DNA of 64,000 nt, from NCBI RefSeq assembly GCF_026626335.1, contig NZ_JAPNTZ010000029.1, positions 1 to 64,000 on the forward strand. Direction: 5' to 3'. The notes below the pieces were generated by a model. That model did not search any database. It saw only the letters and a list, made by a program, of their open reading frames with translations, and was not told the DNA's origin. Source of the DNA: Paractinoplanes pyxinae (GTDB taxonomy: Bacteria; Actinomycetota; Actinomycetes; Mycobacteriales; Micromonosporaceae). Shown here in pieces: positions 50,891-59,535 of this stretch. The number at the start of each line of letters is the position of its first letter. Within the stretch, counting starts at the first letter, position 1. Position numbers and translations under genes: made by a program.

Positions 50891-53642
50891 CCTCGCCCAG
50901 CCGTTCGGTGAGCGCTTCGGCGGCCGCTGTCCGGCCCAGCTCGGTCAGGTGGTCGCGGGCGCGCCCCCAGTGGGCCGCCGCCTCGCCGCGGCGTCCCGCC
51001 CGGGCCAGCAGGTCGCCGCGGTGGACCTCGATCCAGGCCGCCCCTTCCTGGTTCTCGTCCCGCCGGAACAGCTCCTCGGCCCGGGCGAACAGGTCCATCG
51101 CCTCGTCGACCCGGCCCCGGCGGCCCGCGATGTCCGCGCGAGCCGCGACCGAGCCGGCCGCCATGTGCAGGGCGCCGGTCTCCAGGGCGAGGCTCTCGGC
51201 GCGGGCGTAGTCGGCCAGCGCGGCCCCGGTGTCGCCGACCTCCGCCCGTACCCAGCCGAGCCCGTGCAGCACGTACGGCACGGCGTTGCGGTCGCCGGCC
51301 GCCTCGAACAGGGCCAGCGACCGTTCGAAGTGGGCGATCGCCTCCTCGTGCTCGCCGAGTTCCGTCGCCACCATGCCGAAGTTGCGGTAGACCTCGGCCA
51401 GGGCCTCGGTCCTGCTCAGCGACTCGAACAGCTCGAGGCTGCGCCGCAGGTGGCCGGACGCCCGGCGCAGACGCTCGACGTCCTGCTCGATCACGTCCTG
51501 GCCGCGCCCGGCGAGCGCGTCGGCGCCGGCCAGCATCCGGTGCATGACGGCCTGACCCTCGATGTCGCCGGCGATGACCGCCTGGCTCAGCGCGCGCTCG
51601 GCCGCCGCCTGCCACCGCTGGTACAGACCGCGGCGCTGGTAGTACGGGATGAGCAGTTCGGCCAGCCGCCACGAACGGGGACCGGCGACGCCGACCGCCG
51701 ATTCGAGCACCGCCAGCTCGCCGGCGAACCAGGCCATCGCCGCCCGGGCGTCCGGAAACGGTTCGCCGCCCGTCGCCGACGGCGCGTCACCCGCCCGGAA
51801 GGCAGGCTTGAGCACGCGGTTTGCCTGGTCGCCGACCCGCATCAGATGGTCGAGCAGCGCGTCCACCGCGGCCGTCCGCTCGGCCTCGGTGTCGGTGCTC
51901 GCGCTCAGCTCGGCCGCGTAGGCCTTGATCAGGTCGTGGAACGCGTACCGCCCGGGCCGGATCTCGGTCAGCAACGAGGCCCGGACCAGCTCGCGCAGCA
52001 GCGGCCGGATCCGGTTCGGCGAGAGGCCGGCCAGCGTCGCGGCGGTGACCCATCCGAAGTCCGGGCCCGGGTGCCAGGCCAGCAGCCGGAACAGACGGGC
52101 CGAACCCTCGGCGAGCATGCGGTAGGACCACGAGAACACATTGCGTACGTCGCTGCGGGGTTCGGCGTCGTCGAGGAAGGACGATTCCCGCAGCTCCCCG
52201 GCCACTTCCGTCAGCGCCCAGCCCGGGTTGGTCAGCGCCCGGGCGCTCGCCACGGCCATCGCCAGCGGCAGGCGGCCGCAGCGCTCGATGATCTCGTCGA
52301 GCGCGGCCTCCTCGCCGGCCACCCTGTCCGCGCCCAGCCTGTCCCGCATGCCCGTCCGGGACTCCGCCCACGACGGCACGGTCAGGCTGAACGGCACCGC
52401 GCCGTCGCTGACCACCAAGCCGGTGAGCCGGTTGCGGCTCGTCACCAGCACGAGGCTGCCGGGTGCGGCCGGCAGCAGCGGCCGCACCTGCTCCTCGTCG
52501 CGCGCGTTGTCGAGCACGACGAGCAGCCGGCGATCGCTCACCGTGGCCCGGAACAGCTCCGACAGGGCGGCCGTGCCGTCCGGCATCTCGCGCGCGGGCA
52601 CACCCAGCCCGGACAGAAGCTGGACCAAAGCCTGGTCGCTGCTCAAGGGCTGATCGACGAGGTCGAAGCCGCGCAGGTCGACGAACAGGCGGCCGTCCGG
52701 GAACGCGGCGGCCGCCTCGTACGCCCAGTGCAGCACCAGGCTGGTCTTGCCGACGCCGGGCAGGCCGTCCAGGGCACAGATCACCGTGGCCGAGGCGTCC
52801 GGGCCGACCGCCTCGGCGATCCGGGACAGCTGGGCCAGTTCGGCCGCGCGCCCGGTGAAGAAGCGGTTGCGCGGTGGAAGCCGGGACGGCGCCGGTGGCC
52901 GCGCGGCGGCCGGCCCGACGTCCTGGTGCAGCACCCGGTCGTACGCGGACCGCAGTTCCAGCCCCGGGTCGACCCCGAGCTCGTCGGCCAGCCGCGTGCG
53001 CACAGCGTGATAGGCGGCCATGGCCTCGGCCTGCCGGCCCGCCGCCGTGAGCAGCAGGACCAGCCGCGTCTGCAGCGCCTCGTCCAGCCCGTACTCCCCG
53101 GCCAGCGGCTCGACCAGCGGCAGCACCTTCGCAACCTCGCCCGACGCCAGCGCGTCGTCGGCCACCGCGCACAGCAGGGTGATCCGCTCGCGGTCCACCG
53201 CCTCGAACTCGGGCAGGAGCTCCGGCGGCAGTTCCAAGCCGGCCCCGCACCGCCCGCGCCAGAGCCGCAACGCCGCGAGCCGGTGCTCCAGCTCTGGCTG
53301 CTCGGCGAGCTCGCGGAAGCGCAGCAGATCCGCCGACTCGGGGCCGCCCACCAGCCGGTAGCCGTTCGCCGTCCGCCGCACCCAGCTCCCCTGGGCCCGG
53401 TACGGCAGGTCCGGCTCGAGCAGCCGCCGCAGGTTGCTGATGTGCCGGTGCACGATGTCGGCCGCCCGGGCCGGTGGATCGTCGCCCCACAGCAGCAGGT
53501 CGAACTCGTCCGGCGTGACCGGGCGGCCGGCCCGCACCAGCAGCAGGCCCAGCACGTGCCGCAGCTGGCGGCCGAGGTCGGGCTCGGCCTCGGCCCGGCG
53601 CGCCACCACCGGCCCCAGAACGCCGAGCGTGATGAGCGGCAT
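50862..53642 (-). CDS. SARP/AfsR-type transcriptional regulator with NB-ARC and TPR domains
   Basis: This is a 926-aa regulator. Residues 1-95 are an OmpR-like winged DNA-binding domain (LGRQLRHVLGLLLVRAGRPVT, HRHISNLRRLLEPD). Residues 100-255 form the bacterial transcriptional activation domain (YHAVRTRLADELGVDPG). An NB-ARC ATPase follows with P-loop DGLPGVGKTSLVL and LLVVLDNARDEEQ. The last ~300 residues are TPR repeats (AIAHFERSLALFEAAGD). AfsR-like proteins activate secondary metabolism, but no biosynthetic cluster is in the window. TATGGT 6 bp before the start suggests leaderless translation. Confidence 0.88.
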   Translation of the reverse strand: MPLITLGVLGPVVARRAEAEPDLGRQLRHVLGLLLVRAGRPVTPDEFDLLLWGDDPPARAADIVHRHISNLRRLLEPDLPYRAQGSWVRRTANGYRLVGGPESADLLRFRELAEQPELEHRLAALRLWRGRCGAGLELPPELLPEFEAVDRERITLLCAVADDALASGEVAKVLPLVEPLAGEYGLDEALQTRLVLLLTAAGRQAEAMAAYHAVRTRLADELGVDPGLELRSAYDRVLHQDVGPAAARPPAPSRLPPRNRFFTGRAAELAQLSRIAEAVGPDASATVICALDGLPGVGKTSLVLHWAYEAAAAFPDGRLFVDLRGFDLVDQPLSSDQALVQLLSGLGVPAREMPDGTAALSELFRATVSDRRLLVVLDNARDEEQVRPLLPAAPGSLVLVTSRNRLTGLVVSDGAVPFSLTVPSWAESRTGMRDRLGADRVAGEEAALDEIIERCGRLPLAMAVASARALTNPGWALTEVAGELRESSFLDDAEPRSDVRNVFSWSYRMLAEGSARLFRLLAWHPGPDFGWVTAATLAGLSPNRIRPLLRELVRASLLTEIRPGRYAFHDLIKAYAAELSASTDTEAERTAAVDALLDHLMRVGDQANRVLKPAFRAGDAPSATGGEPFPDARAAMAWFAGELAVLESAVGVAGPRSWRLAELLIPYYQRRGLYQRWQAAAERALSQAVIAGDIEGQAVMHRMLAGADALAGRGQDVIEQDVERLRRASGHLRRSLELFESLSRTEALAEVYRNFGMVATELGEHEEAIAHFERSLALFEAAGDRNAVPYVLHGLGWVRAEVGDTGAALADYARAESLALETGALHMAAGSVAARADIAGRRGRVDEAMDLFARAEELFRRDENQEGAAWIEVHRGDLLARAGRRGEAAAHWGRARDHLTELGRTAAAEALTERLGEVTPRAARPG

Positions 53643-53663
53643 CGATCCACCATAAGGGGAGAA

Positions 53664-54659
53664 TCAGCGGCGGCGGCGCCCCAGCAGAGTGGCGCCCAGC
53701 ACGGCCGCACCGGCCGCGCCGGCCAGGGCCACCCGGTGCATCGAGGCCCACGACCACACGTCGCGCGACTTGGCCTTGTCGTCGAACATGCCGTGGGCGC
53801 CGTGGTCGGCGTCGTCGTCCTTGGGCTCGAAGACGTTGCTGCCGTAGCGGGGGCCGCCGTCGTCGCTGAGCTGGCCGTCGACGACGTTGCGGGCCAGGTA
53901 CCAGTCCATGAACGAGGGGGCCAGGCGGCTGCCGAGGATCGTGTACGCCGTCGAGAAGCCGACCCACATGGTGCGGCGCGGGTTCTCGGCCAGGAAGCGG
54001 ACGGCCCGGGCGGCCACCTCGGGCTGGAAGATCGGCTCGACCGGCTGCGGGTGCTGGTCGAACTCGCTGGCGTTCCAGTCGAACTGCACGGTGTTCACGC
54101 CCGGCAGCTGCACCTGGGCCACCCGGACGGCGCTGCCGACGTGCTTGAGCTCGGCGATCACGCTGTCGGTGAAGCCCTTGATCGCGTGCTTGGCCCCGCA
54201 GTACGCCGACTGCAGCGGGATGCCGCGGAAGGCGAGCGCGCTGCCGATCTGCACGATGACCCCGCGGTCGCGGGGCCGCATGTATTCGAGGGCCACCCGC
54301 GTGCCGTGCACCTGGCCCAGGTACGTGACGTCGGTGATCTTGCGATATTCCTCCTCCGGGATGTCCCAGAAGTACCGCAGGTCGCCCGAGAACGCGTCGT
54401 TCACCCAGAGCTCGATCGGCCCCAGCTCCTGCTCGACCCGGGCCGCGGCCGCCCGCACCTGGCCCGAGTCGGCCACGTCGGTCTCGATGCCCAGCGCCCG
54501 CGCCCCGAGCTGCGAGGCGTCCTCGGTCGCGCCCTCCAGGCCGGCCTTGCCGCGGGCCAGCACCGCCACATCCCAGCCGTGCCCGGCCAGTTCCCGCACG
54601 ACCGCGCGGCCCACTCCGGCCGTACCCCCGGTGACCACGGCTACTCGACGCTCAGTCAC
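53664..54659 (-). CDS. Short-chain dehydrogenase with C-terminal membrane anchor
   Basis: This 331-aa SDR has the cofactor motif TGGTAGVGRAV near residue 10, an active-site Ser in IGSALAF, and Tyr/Lys in SAYCGAKHAIKG. VNDAFSG replaces the NNAG motif, as in this sub-branch. Residues about 310-326 are a hydrophobic helix followed by RRRR, so it may be membrane-tethered. The start GTG 54659 has GGGGAGACGCT upstream. It lies 85 bp downstream of the membrane-lipid operon and could belong to it; the substrate is unknown. Confidence 0.82.
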   Translation of the reverse strand: MTERRVAVVTGGTAGVGRAVVRELAGHGWDVAVLARGKAGLEGATEDASQLGARALGIETDVADSGQVRAAAARVEQELGPIELWVNDAFSGDLRYFWDIPEEEYRKITDVTYLGQVHGTRVALEYMRPRDRGVIVQIGSALAFRGIPLQSAYCGAKHAIKGFTDSVIAELKHVGSAVRVAQVQLPGVNTVQFDWNASEFDQHPQPVEPIFQPEVAARAVRFLAENPRRTMWVGFSTAYTILGSRLAPSFMDWYLARNVVDGQLSDDGGPRYGSNVFEPKDDDADHGAHGMFDDKAKSRDVWSWASMHRVALAGAAGAAVLGATLLGRRRR

Positions 54660-54744
54660 AGCGTCTCCCCCTCAGCTTCACGATATGCCGAGGTTGCAGG
54701 TACCCCGCACGGACCGGTCGAACACCGGCGAGCGCGGGCGGTGC

Positions 54745-55218
54745 TCAGAAACCGATCAGGTGCGGGGCCAGGGCGAGCGTCACGAACCGGACCGTACGAC
54801 CCACCAGGCACGTCGCGGCGAAGGTGACCGGCCCCATGGGCGTGCGGCCGAGGTAGACGCTGACCGCCAGCAGCGGCGGGAACCCGGTGACACCGCTGGC
54901 CAGCAGCACGCCCAGGGCCGGGCCGGGACGGTCCATGACCTCGACGAGTTTCGCGCCGGCCGCCCTCAGCCGGCCGCGCGGCCGGGACGGGCCGGCCTGG
55001 CCCAGCCGGCGCCGCAGCCAAGGTGTGCGGAGCGCGCCGCGGGCCGTCAGGAAGATGAGGGTCTTGCCGGCGGTCTGACCGATGGCGGCGGCCACGCCGA
55101 GCGCCACCGGCGGCGTCCCGGTCGTGGCCACGGCGGCGATCACGTACGGCTCGGCCGGGGTGAACGGCAGGAAGGCCGACAGCAGCCCGACGGCCGCGGC
55201 CGCCAGGACGGCGATCAC
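54745..55218 (-). CDS. Small VTT/DedA-like membrane protein
   Basis: This is a 157-aa protein with four or five hydrophobic helices. The segment FTPAEPYVIAAVATTG then GVAAAIGQTAGKTLIFLTARG resembles the VTT/SNARE-associated family (DedA, YqaA), proteins that flip or move lipids. The second half has GVTGFPPLLAVSVYLGRTPMG. GTG 55218 overlaps the stop of the CDP-alcohol transferase by 4 bp (GTGA). The family assignment is from pattern only. Confidence 0.65.
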   Translation of the reverse strand: MIAVLAAAAVGLLSAFLPFTPAEPYVIAAVATTGTPPVALGVAAAIGQTAGKTLIFLTARGALRTPWLRRRLGQAGPSRPRGRLRAAGAKLVEVMDRPGPALGVLLASGVTGFPPLLAVSVYLGRTPMGPVTFAATCLVGRTVRFVTLALAPHLIGF

Positions 55219-55790
55219 GGCCGGGCCGGCAATCGGGCCGCGCGGACCAACGAGACGACCTTCACCACGGCGACCCCGGCCGCGAACGTGACCGCCACGG
55301 CGACCGGCGCGGCGATGGCCAGGATGACAACCGCCGCCGTGTTCAGCGCCTTGGCCGGCGGCGACCAGTTCCACCGGTGAACGAGCCGGTCGACGCGGTC
55401 GAAATAGTTCGGGCTGAGCAGCGGCCAGCGCAGGAACATCAGGCTCAGCAGCTGGTCGATCACCATGAACTGGATCAGGAACACGGCCATCGGCAGCGCG
55501 GTCCCGGGCCGCAGGACGATCAGGGCGGCAGCGCAGGCCGACGTGCAGGCCCGGTCGGCCACGATGTCGAAGACCGCGCCCGTACGCGTCTCTTGCCCCA
55601 GGGCTCGGGCGGCGACCCCGTCGAGCATGTCGCCGACCCAATAGATCAGGTACGCCGCGACGAGCAGGTGCACACTGCGGTGGCTCAGCGCGGCCAGGGC
55701 CAGCCCGACCGAGCCGACCGTCCGGACGGCGGTGACGACGTTGGGGACGTTGACCAGGGTGAGCGGCGGGCTCAGACCGGCCGCGGTCAT
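55215..55790 (-). CDS. CDP-alcohol phosphatidyltransferase family protein
   Basis: This 191-aa integral membrane enzyme carries the full signature DG-X2-AR-X8-G-X3-D-X3-D (DGVAARALGQETRTGAVFDIVAD, residues 57-79). It transfers a phosphatidyl group from CDP-diacylglycerol to an alcohol or inositol. Which alcohol is unknown. Start ATG 55790 overlaps the small coiled-coil gene by 4 bp and its stop overlaps the DedA-like gene by 4 bp, so it is the centre of a tight operon. Confidence 0.88.
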   Translation of the reverse strand: MTAAGLSPPLTLVNVPNVVTAVRTVGSVGLALAALSHRSVHLLVAAYLIYWVGDMLDGVAARALGQETRTGAVFDIVADRACTSACAAALIVLRPGTALPMAVFLIQFMVIDQLLSLMFLRWPLLSPNYFDRVDRLVHRWNWSPPAKALNTAAVVILAIAAPVAVAVTFAAGVAVVKVVSLVRAARLPARP

Positions 55791-56014
55791 TCGGCGTCCT
55801 TGAGGATGCGTTGCATGTCCGCGGTGCGACGGTTCAGGTCGGCCAGCTGAGCGCTCACCTCGGCCAGCAGACGCTGGGTCTCGGCCGCCTGTTCGGCGTA
55901 CTGGCGCTGCAAGTCACCCGACACCGAGGCGCGCGAACGCACGGCGGCCGACCAGATGGCCGCGATCAGCACGGCGGCGACAACGACGAGGAAGACCGGG
56001 GCGGTGAAGTCCAT
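55787..56014 (-). CDS. Small single-helix membrane protein with coiled coil
   Basis: This 75-aa protein has a membrane helix at residues 5-25 (APVFLVVVAAVLIAAIWSA). A heptad-rich segment follows (LQRQYAEQAAETQRLLAEV, LADLNRRTADMQRIL), likely a dimeric coiled coil. No known family is recognised. It sits between a helix-turn-helix gene (adjacent, 0 bp) and the lipid transferase (4-bp overlap), so a role as regulator or scaffold of the transferase is possible. Confidence 0.7.
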   Translation of the reverse strand: MDFTAPVFLVVVAAVLIAAIWSAAVRSRASVSGDLQRQYAEQAAETQRLLAEVSAQLADLNRRTADMQRILKDAE

Positions 56015-56356
56015 CTAACTGGTTCCTTTCGGCAGGGCGTCGCCGTCATCGGCGGTGCTGAGAGTCGCGGCGGCGGCGGCCACCAGGTCGGGCGTGAGGT
56101 GCAGCGAGAACGGGGCGGGCTCGTAGTACTTGAGCGCCTTGCCGTCCTCGGAGAACTCGAGATGGGCGGTGACCAGGCCGGCCTTCTCCAGCTTCTTGAG
56201 GTGCACCTGCAGCAAGGCGCGGCTGATGCCCAGGTCGCGGGCCAGCTGGGAGACGTACACCCGCCCGCCGGCCAGGGCCGCGACCACGCGCAGCCGATGC
56301 GGGCTGGCCAGCGCGGCCAGAACCTCGATCAGCCGGTCGCCGGTCAGCTCCACCAC
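56015..56356 (-). CDS. Winged-helix (ArsR-like) transcriptional regulator
   Basis: This 113-aa regulator has the ArsR-like layout: LAALASPHRLRVVAAL, then YVSQLARDLGISRALLQVHLKKLEKAGLV, and a wing strand ALKYYEP. There is no metal-binding Cys set, so it is not a typical arsenic/zinc sensor. The start is GTG 56356. A perfect 22-bp dyad lies 15 bp upstream. It leads a four-gene membrane-lipid-like operon and probably autoregulates it. Confidence 0.82.
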   Translation of the reverse strand: MVELTGDRLIEVLAALASPHRLRVVAALAGGRVYVSQLARDLGISRALLQVHLKKLEKAGLVTAHLEFSEDGKALKYYEPAPFSLHLTPDLVAAAAATLSTADDGDALPKGTS

Positions 56357-56370
56357 AAATCACCTTGGCT

Positions 56371-56392
56371 CATGCCAACTATTATTGGCATG
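56371..56392. promoter_or_regulatory. Operator candidate of the membrane-lipid operon
   Basis: CATGCCAA-CTATTA-TTGGCATG is a perfect inverted repeat with 8-bp arms and a 6-bp AT-rich spacer. It lies between the divergent-side LysR end and the winged-helix gene start. A TTGCAC -35-like element overlaps its outer edge. Confidence 0.65.
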
Positions 56393-56419
56393 TGCAAGAG
56401 ACATCGTCAACGGCAGGCT

Positions 56420-57298
56420 TCAGTCGTACGAGCCGCGTTCCTCGACGAGAGCCCGGAAGCGCTCGGCGGCCGGGGTCAGCACCCGGTCCGTACGCCAGGT
56501 CAGCCCGACCACGCGCTCGGCGCCCCCGAGCGACAGGCCGACCGTGCCGGAGACGCCCACGAACTGGTCGGGCACCACGGCCACCCCCAGGCCCGCGCCG
56601 ACCAGGCCCTCGATCGTGGCCAGGTCACCGATCTCGAGGGCGACCCGGGGCGTGACGCCGGCCGCGGCGAACAGCTCGTCGACCAGCAGGCGGAAGCCGA
56701 AGCCGGGCGGGATCGTCACGAAGTCCTCGCCCGCGACGTCGGCCGGCCGGGCCCGGCGCCGGCGGGCCAGGCGGTGGCCCGGCGGCACGATCAGCGACAG
56801 CCGCTGCCGTTGCAGGGGCAGCCACCCGTACGGGCCGTCCGGGCGCGGCGAGGTCAGGGCCAGCTCGGCCTCGCCCGCGTCGACGTCGCGCATGATCTCG
56901 TGGCCCGGTTCCTGCCGCAGCTCGACCCGCAGGAGCGGGGCCGCCCGCCGGACGTCGCGCAGGATCCGCGGAACCAGCGAGGTGGCCATCGAGTCGAGGA
57001 AGGCCAGCCGCACTGTGCCCGAGCCGGGGTCGAGCAGCCCGGCCAGTTCGCGCCGCAGCCGGTCGTGGCGCTCGACTATGTCCCGGGCCGCGGCCAGCGC
57101 CACCAAGCCGAGCGGGTTGGGGTGCACACCGCGGGCGTCCCGCTCGAACAGACGCGCTCCGAGCTCACCCTCGACCCGTCCGAGCAGCCGCGACAGCGTC
57201 GGCTGGCTGATACCGAGCGCGGCGGCCGCCTCGGTCACGTGTTCGTGCTCACCCAGAGCGGTCAGTGCCCGAAGATCCTCGATCTGCACGCCGCCCAT
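56420..57298 (-). CDS. LysR-family transcriptional regulator
   Basis: This ~292-aa regulator has the N-terminal HTH VQIEDLRALTALGEHEHVTEAAAALGISQPTLSRLLGRVE and a C-terminal effector domain containing GTVRLAFLDS and GLGVAVVPDQF. It is divergent from an MFS exporter, with an ATAC-N7-GTAT box between them. The start is uncertain among ATG 57301, ATG 57298 and GTG 57289, because the operator touches the start codon. By position it probably controls the exporter. Confidence 0.85.
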   Translation of the reverse strand: MGGVQIEDLRALTALGEHEHVTEAAAALGISQPTLSRLLGRVEGELGARLFERDARGVHPNPLGLVALAAARDIVERHDRLRRELAGLLDPGSGTVRLAFLDSMATSLVPRILRDVRRAAPLLRVELRQEPGHEIMRDVDAGEAELALTSPRPDGPYGWLPLQRQRLSLIVPPGHRLARRRRARPADVAGEDFVTIPPGFGFRLLVDELFAAAGVTPRVALEIGDLATIEGLVGAGLGVAVVPDQFVGVSGTVGLSLGGAERVVGLTWRTDRVLTPAAERFRALVEERGSYD

Positions 57299-57299
57299 C

Positions 57300-57314
57300 A
57301 TACGAATCGCGTAT
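57300..57314. promoter_or_regulatory. LysR box between lysR and the MFS exporter
   Basis: ATAC-N7-GTAT (57300-57314), with T-N11-A spacing inside, is the classic LysR box. It overlaps the lysR start codon and lies 58 bp before the exporter start. Confidence 0.55.
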
Positions 57315-57372
57315 CGGATCAATGATTTTCATGCATTGGACGCATGGACTTCGGCGGCGAAGAGTGGCCGGC

Positions 57373-58569
57373 ATGGACATGGGTCACCGCACCGGGGAGC
57401 CGGGCTACCGCCGGGTCTGCCTGGCGTTGTTCGCGGCCGGGGTGGCGACTTTCGCGGCGCTCTACAGCACGCAGGCGTTGCTGCCCCAGCTGGCGGCGGC
57501 GTTCGACGTCACGCCGGGGCAGAGCTCGTGGTCACTGTCGATGGCCACGATCGGGCTGGGCGCGGCACTGCTGGTCACCGGGCCGCTGTCGGAGCGGATC
57601 GGCCGTACGCGCTTGATTCATTGGTCCTTGACCCTGTCGGCCCTGCTGGGGCTGGTCTGCGCCGTGGCCCCGAGCTGGCACGTGCTGCTCGGGCTGCGGC
57701 TGCTGCAGGGCGTCGCGCTGGCCGGGCTGCCCGCGGTGGCGACGGCCTATCTGCGCGAGGAACTGCACGCCTCGACCCAGGCCCGGGTGGCCGGTCTCTA
57801 CATCGGCGGGACGGCGCTGGGAGGTATGGCGGGGCGGCTGCTGACGGGTGCGCTTTCCGAGCCGTACGGCTGGCGGGTCGCCCTGGCTGCCGTCGGCGTG
57901 CTCGGCCTCGGCTGCGCGTTGCTGGCCGGGCTTCTGCTTCCTCGTTCCCGCCATTTCGTACGGCGGTCGGCCGCACCGTTCACCAGGCGGGCGTTCACTG
58001 ATCCGGCGCTCCTGGCGCTGTACGGGATCGGCGCGTGCGCGATGGGCGCCTTCGTGGCCGTCTACAACGCGATGGGTTTCCGGCTGACCAGCGCGCCGTT
58101 CGCTCTCGGGGCGGGGGTGGCCGGGGCGGTTTTCCTGGTCTATCCGGTCGGCATGCTCAGTTCGGCCGTCGCGGGCCGGCTGGCCGACCGGTACGGGCGC
58201 CGGGCCGTCATGCCGGTCGGCTGCCTGGTCACCGTGGCCGGGCTGCTGCTCACGCTGGCCGGGTCGCTGCCGGTGGTGGTGGCCGGGCTGGCCGTGATGA
58301 CCGCCGGGTTCTTCTGCGTGCACGGCATCGCCAGCGGCTGGGTGCCGGTGCGGGCGCACGCCGGCGACGTGCCGCCCGCGCAGGCCGCCTCGCTGTACCT
58401 GTTCGCGTACTACGCGGGCTCGTCGGTCTTCGGCAGCCTGGCCGGCGCTGCCTGGTCGCGGGGTGGATGGCCCGCCGTGGTGCTGCTGGCGTCGGTGTTC
58501 GCCGGCGCCGCCGGCGGGCTCTCCGTGCGTCTGCGGCGGGTGCCGGCCCTGACCGCTATCCGAACGTGA
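57373..58569 (+). CDS. MFS drug/sugar exporter (YnfM/arabinose-efflux-like)
   Basis: This is a 398-aa major facilitator with 12 predicted helices. The loop 2-3 motif appears as GPLSERIGRTRLI, the later copy as GRLADRYGRRAVM, and motif C-like GTALGGMAGRLLTG is present. The architecture is that of the YnfM/arabinose-efflux group, which exports small molecules. The start ATG 57373 has GAAGAGTGG upstream. A divergent LysR gene and LysR box suggest inducible export. Its 3' end overlaps the convergent thioredoxin-like gene by 14 bp. Confidence 0.85.
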   Translation: MDMGHRTGEPGYRRVCLALFAAGVATFAALYSTQALLPQLAAAFDVTPGQSSWSLSMATIGLGAALLVTGPLSERIGRTRLIHWSLTLSALLGLVCAVAPSWHVLLGLRLLQGVALAGLPAVATAYLREELHASTQARVAGLYIGGTALGGMAGRLLTGALSEPYGWRVALAAVGVLGLGCALLAGLLLPRSRHFVRRSAAPFTRRAFTDPALLALYGIGACAMGAFVAVYNAMGFRLTSAPFALGAGVAGAVFLVYPVGMLSSAVAGRLADRYGRRAVMPVGCLVTVAGLLLTLAGSLPVVVAGLAVMTAGFFCVHGIASGWVPVRAHAGDVPPAQAASLYLFAYYAGSSVFGSLAGAAWSRGGWPAVVLLASVFAGAAGGLSVRLRRVPALTAIRT

Positions 58570-59488
58570 AGACGTACGCGCGGGCGCCCGGCCCGGCGAA
58601 CGTGATCTCGAGGAACGTCTCGCCGATCTCGCCGGGCCGGCGGATCAGCTGATACATGCGGCCCTCGTCGAGCACGCCGGTGCCGTCGGCGCCGACGTCG
58701 AGGCCGGCCGCCTCGCCCGGGGGCACGCCGTCGAGCGTCACGCGGAACGGGATCGGCTCGCCGCCCGCGCGGTCGAGCACCAGGTTGGCGTCGCGGGCCT
58801 GGAAGCGGAACGCGATGCCGCCGTCCGGCTCGGCCGACGTGACGTGTTCGCTGCCCACGGTCCACTCGCCGTCCAGGGCCCAGTGGTTGAAGTGCAGATA
58901 TTGCGCGTACGTGTATCCGTGCCGCCGCCCGAACTCGGCCTCGCCGGCCGAGGCGAAATGCTCGCCCCGCGCGTACCCGAGATACGTCTCGGGCGTGCGC
59001 AGGTGGGTCCAGTCGGCCTCCACCTCGACGCCGACCGGCTCGACCCGCGAGAGAGGCCGGTGGACGCCGAGCAGCCGCTGGATCGAGCGCTCGGACCGCT
59101 CGTACTCCCCCTCGCCGAAGTGATGGTCGCGGATCACGCCCTCGGTGTCGGCGAGGTAGAGCGCCGGCCAGTAGTGGTTGTCGAAGGCCTTCCACACCGC
59201 GTAGTCGCTGTCGACGATGACCGGGTAGTCGATGGCCCGCTCGGCGACGGCCCGGCGGACCAGTTCGGGGCTGTGCTCGAACCCGAACTCGGGCGTGTGC
59301 ACACCGATGACGATCAGCCCGTCCTGGCGGTACGCGTTCCACCAGGCGCGCCGGTAGGGCGCGGTGCGCAGCCAGTTGATGCAGGTGAGCGTCCAGAAGT
59401 CGTAGAGGACGACGTGCCCGTGCAGGTCGTCCGGCCCGAGTGGGGGCGAGTTGAGCCACTCGGCTTGCGCTAGCGAGGGCGTTCTCAT
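58556..59488 (-). CDS. Thioredoxin-like protein with altered CXXC (DipZ C-terminal-like)
   Basis: This 310-aa protein has a TlpA/DipZ-like thioredoxin fold in residues 15-140. The redox motif reads FWTLTCINWLRT. Cys36 is present but the second Cys of CINC is Trp39. A C-terminal beta-sandwich module (about 170-310) is like that attached to DipZ. No signal peptide or membrane part is present, unlike DipZ. A single Cys suggests peroxidase, thiol-mixed-disulfide or non-redox function. It is divergent from the GlxA-like regulator. Confidence 0.75.
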   Translation of the reverse strand: MRTPSLAQAEWLNSPPLGPDDLHGHVVLYDFWTLTCINWLRTAPYRRAWWNAYRQDGLIVIGVHTPEFGFEHSPELVRRAVAERAIDYPVIVDSDYAVWKAFDNHYWPALYLADTEGVIRDHHFGEGEYERSERSIQRLLGVHRPLSRVEPVGVEVEADWTHLRTPETYLGYARGEHFASAGEAEFGRRHGYTYAQYLHFNHWALDGEWTVGSEHVTSAEPDGGIAFRFQARDANLVLDRAGGEPIPFRVTLDGVPPGEAAGLDVGADGTGVLDEGRMYQLIRRPGEIGETFLEITFAGPGARAYVFTFG

Positions 59489-59535
59489 AGAAACACGGTG
59501 CCAGCAACGCGGGCCTCGGCTCTATCGTCAATTGA

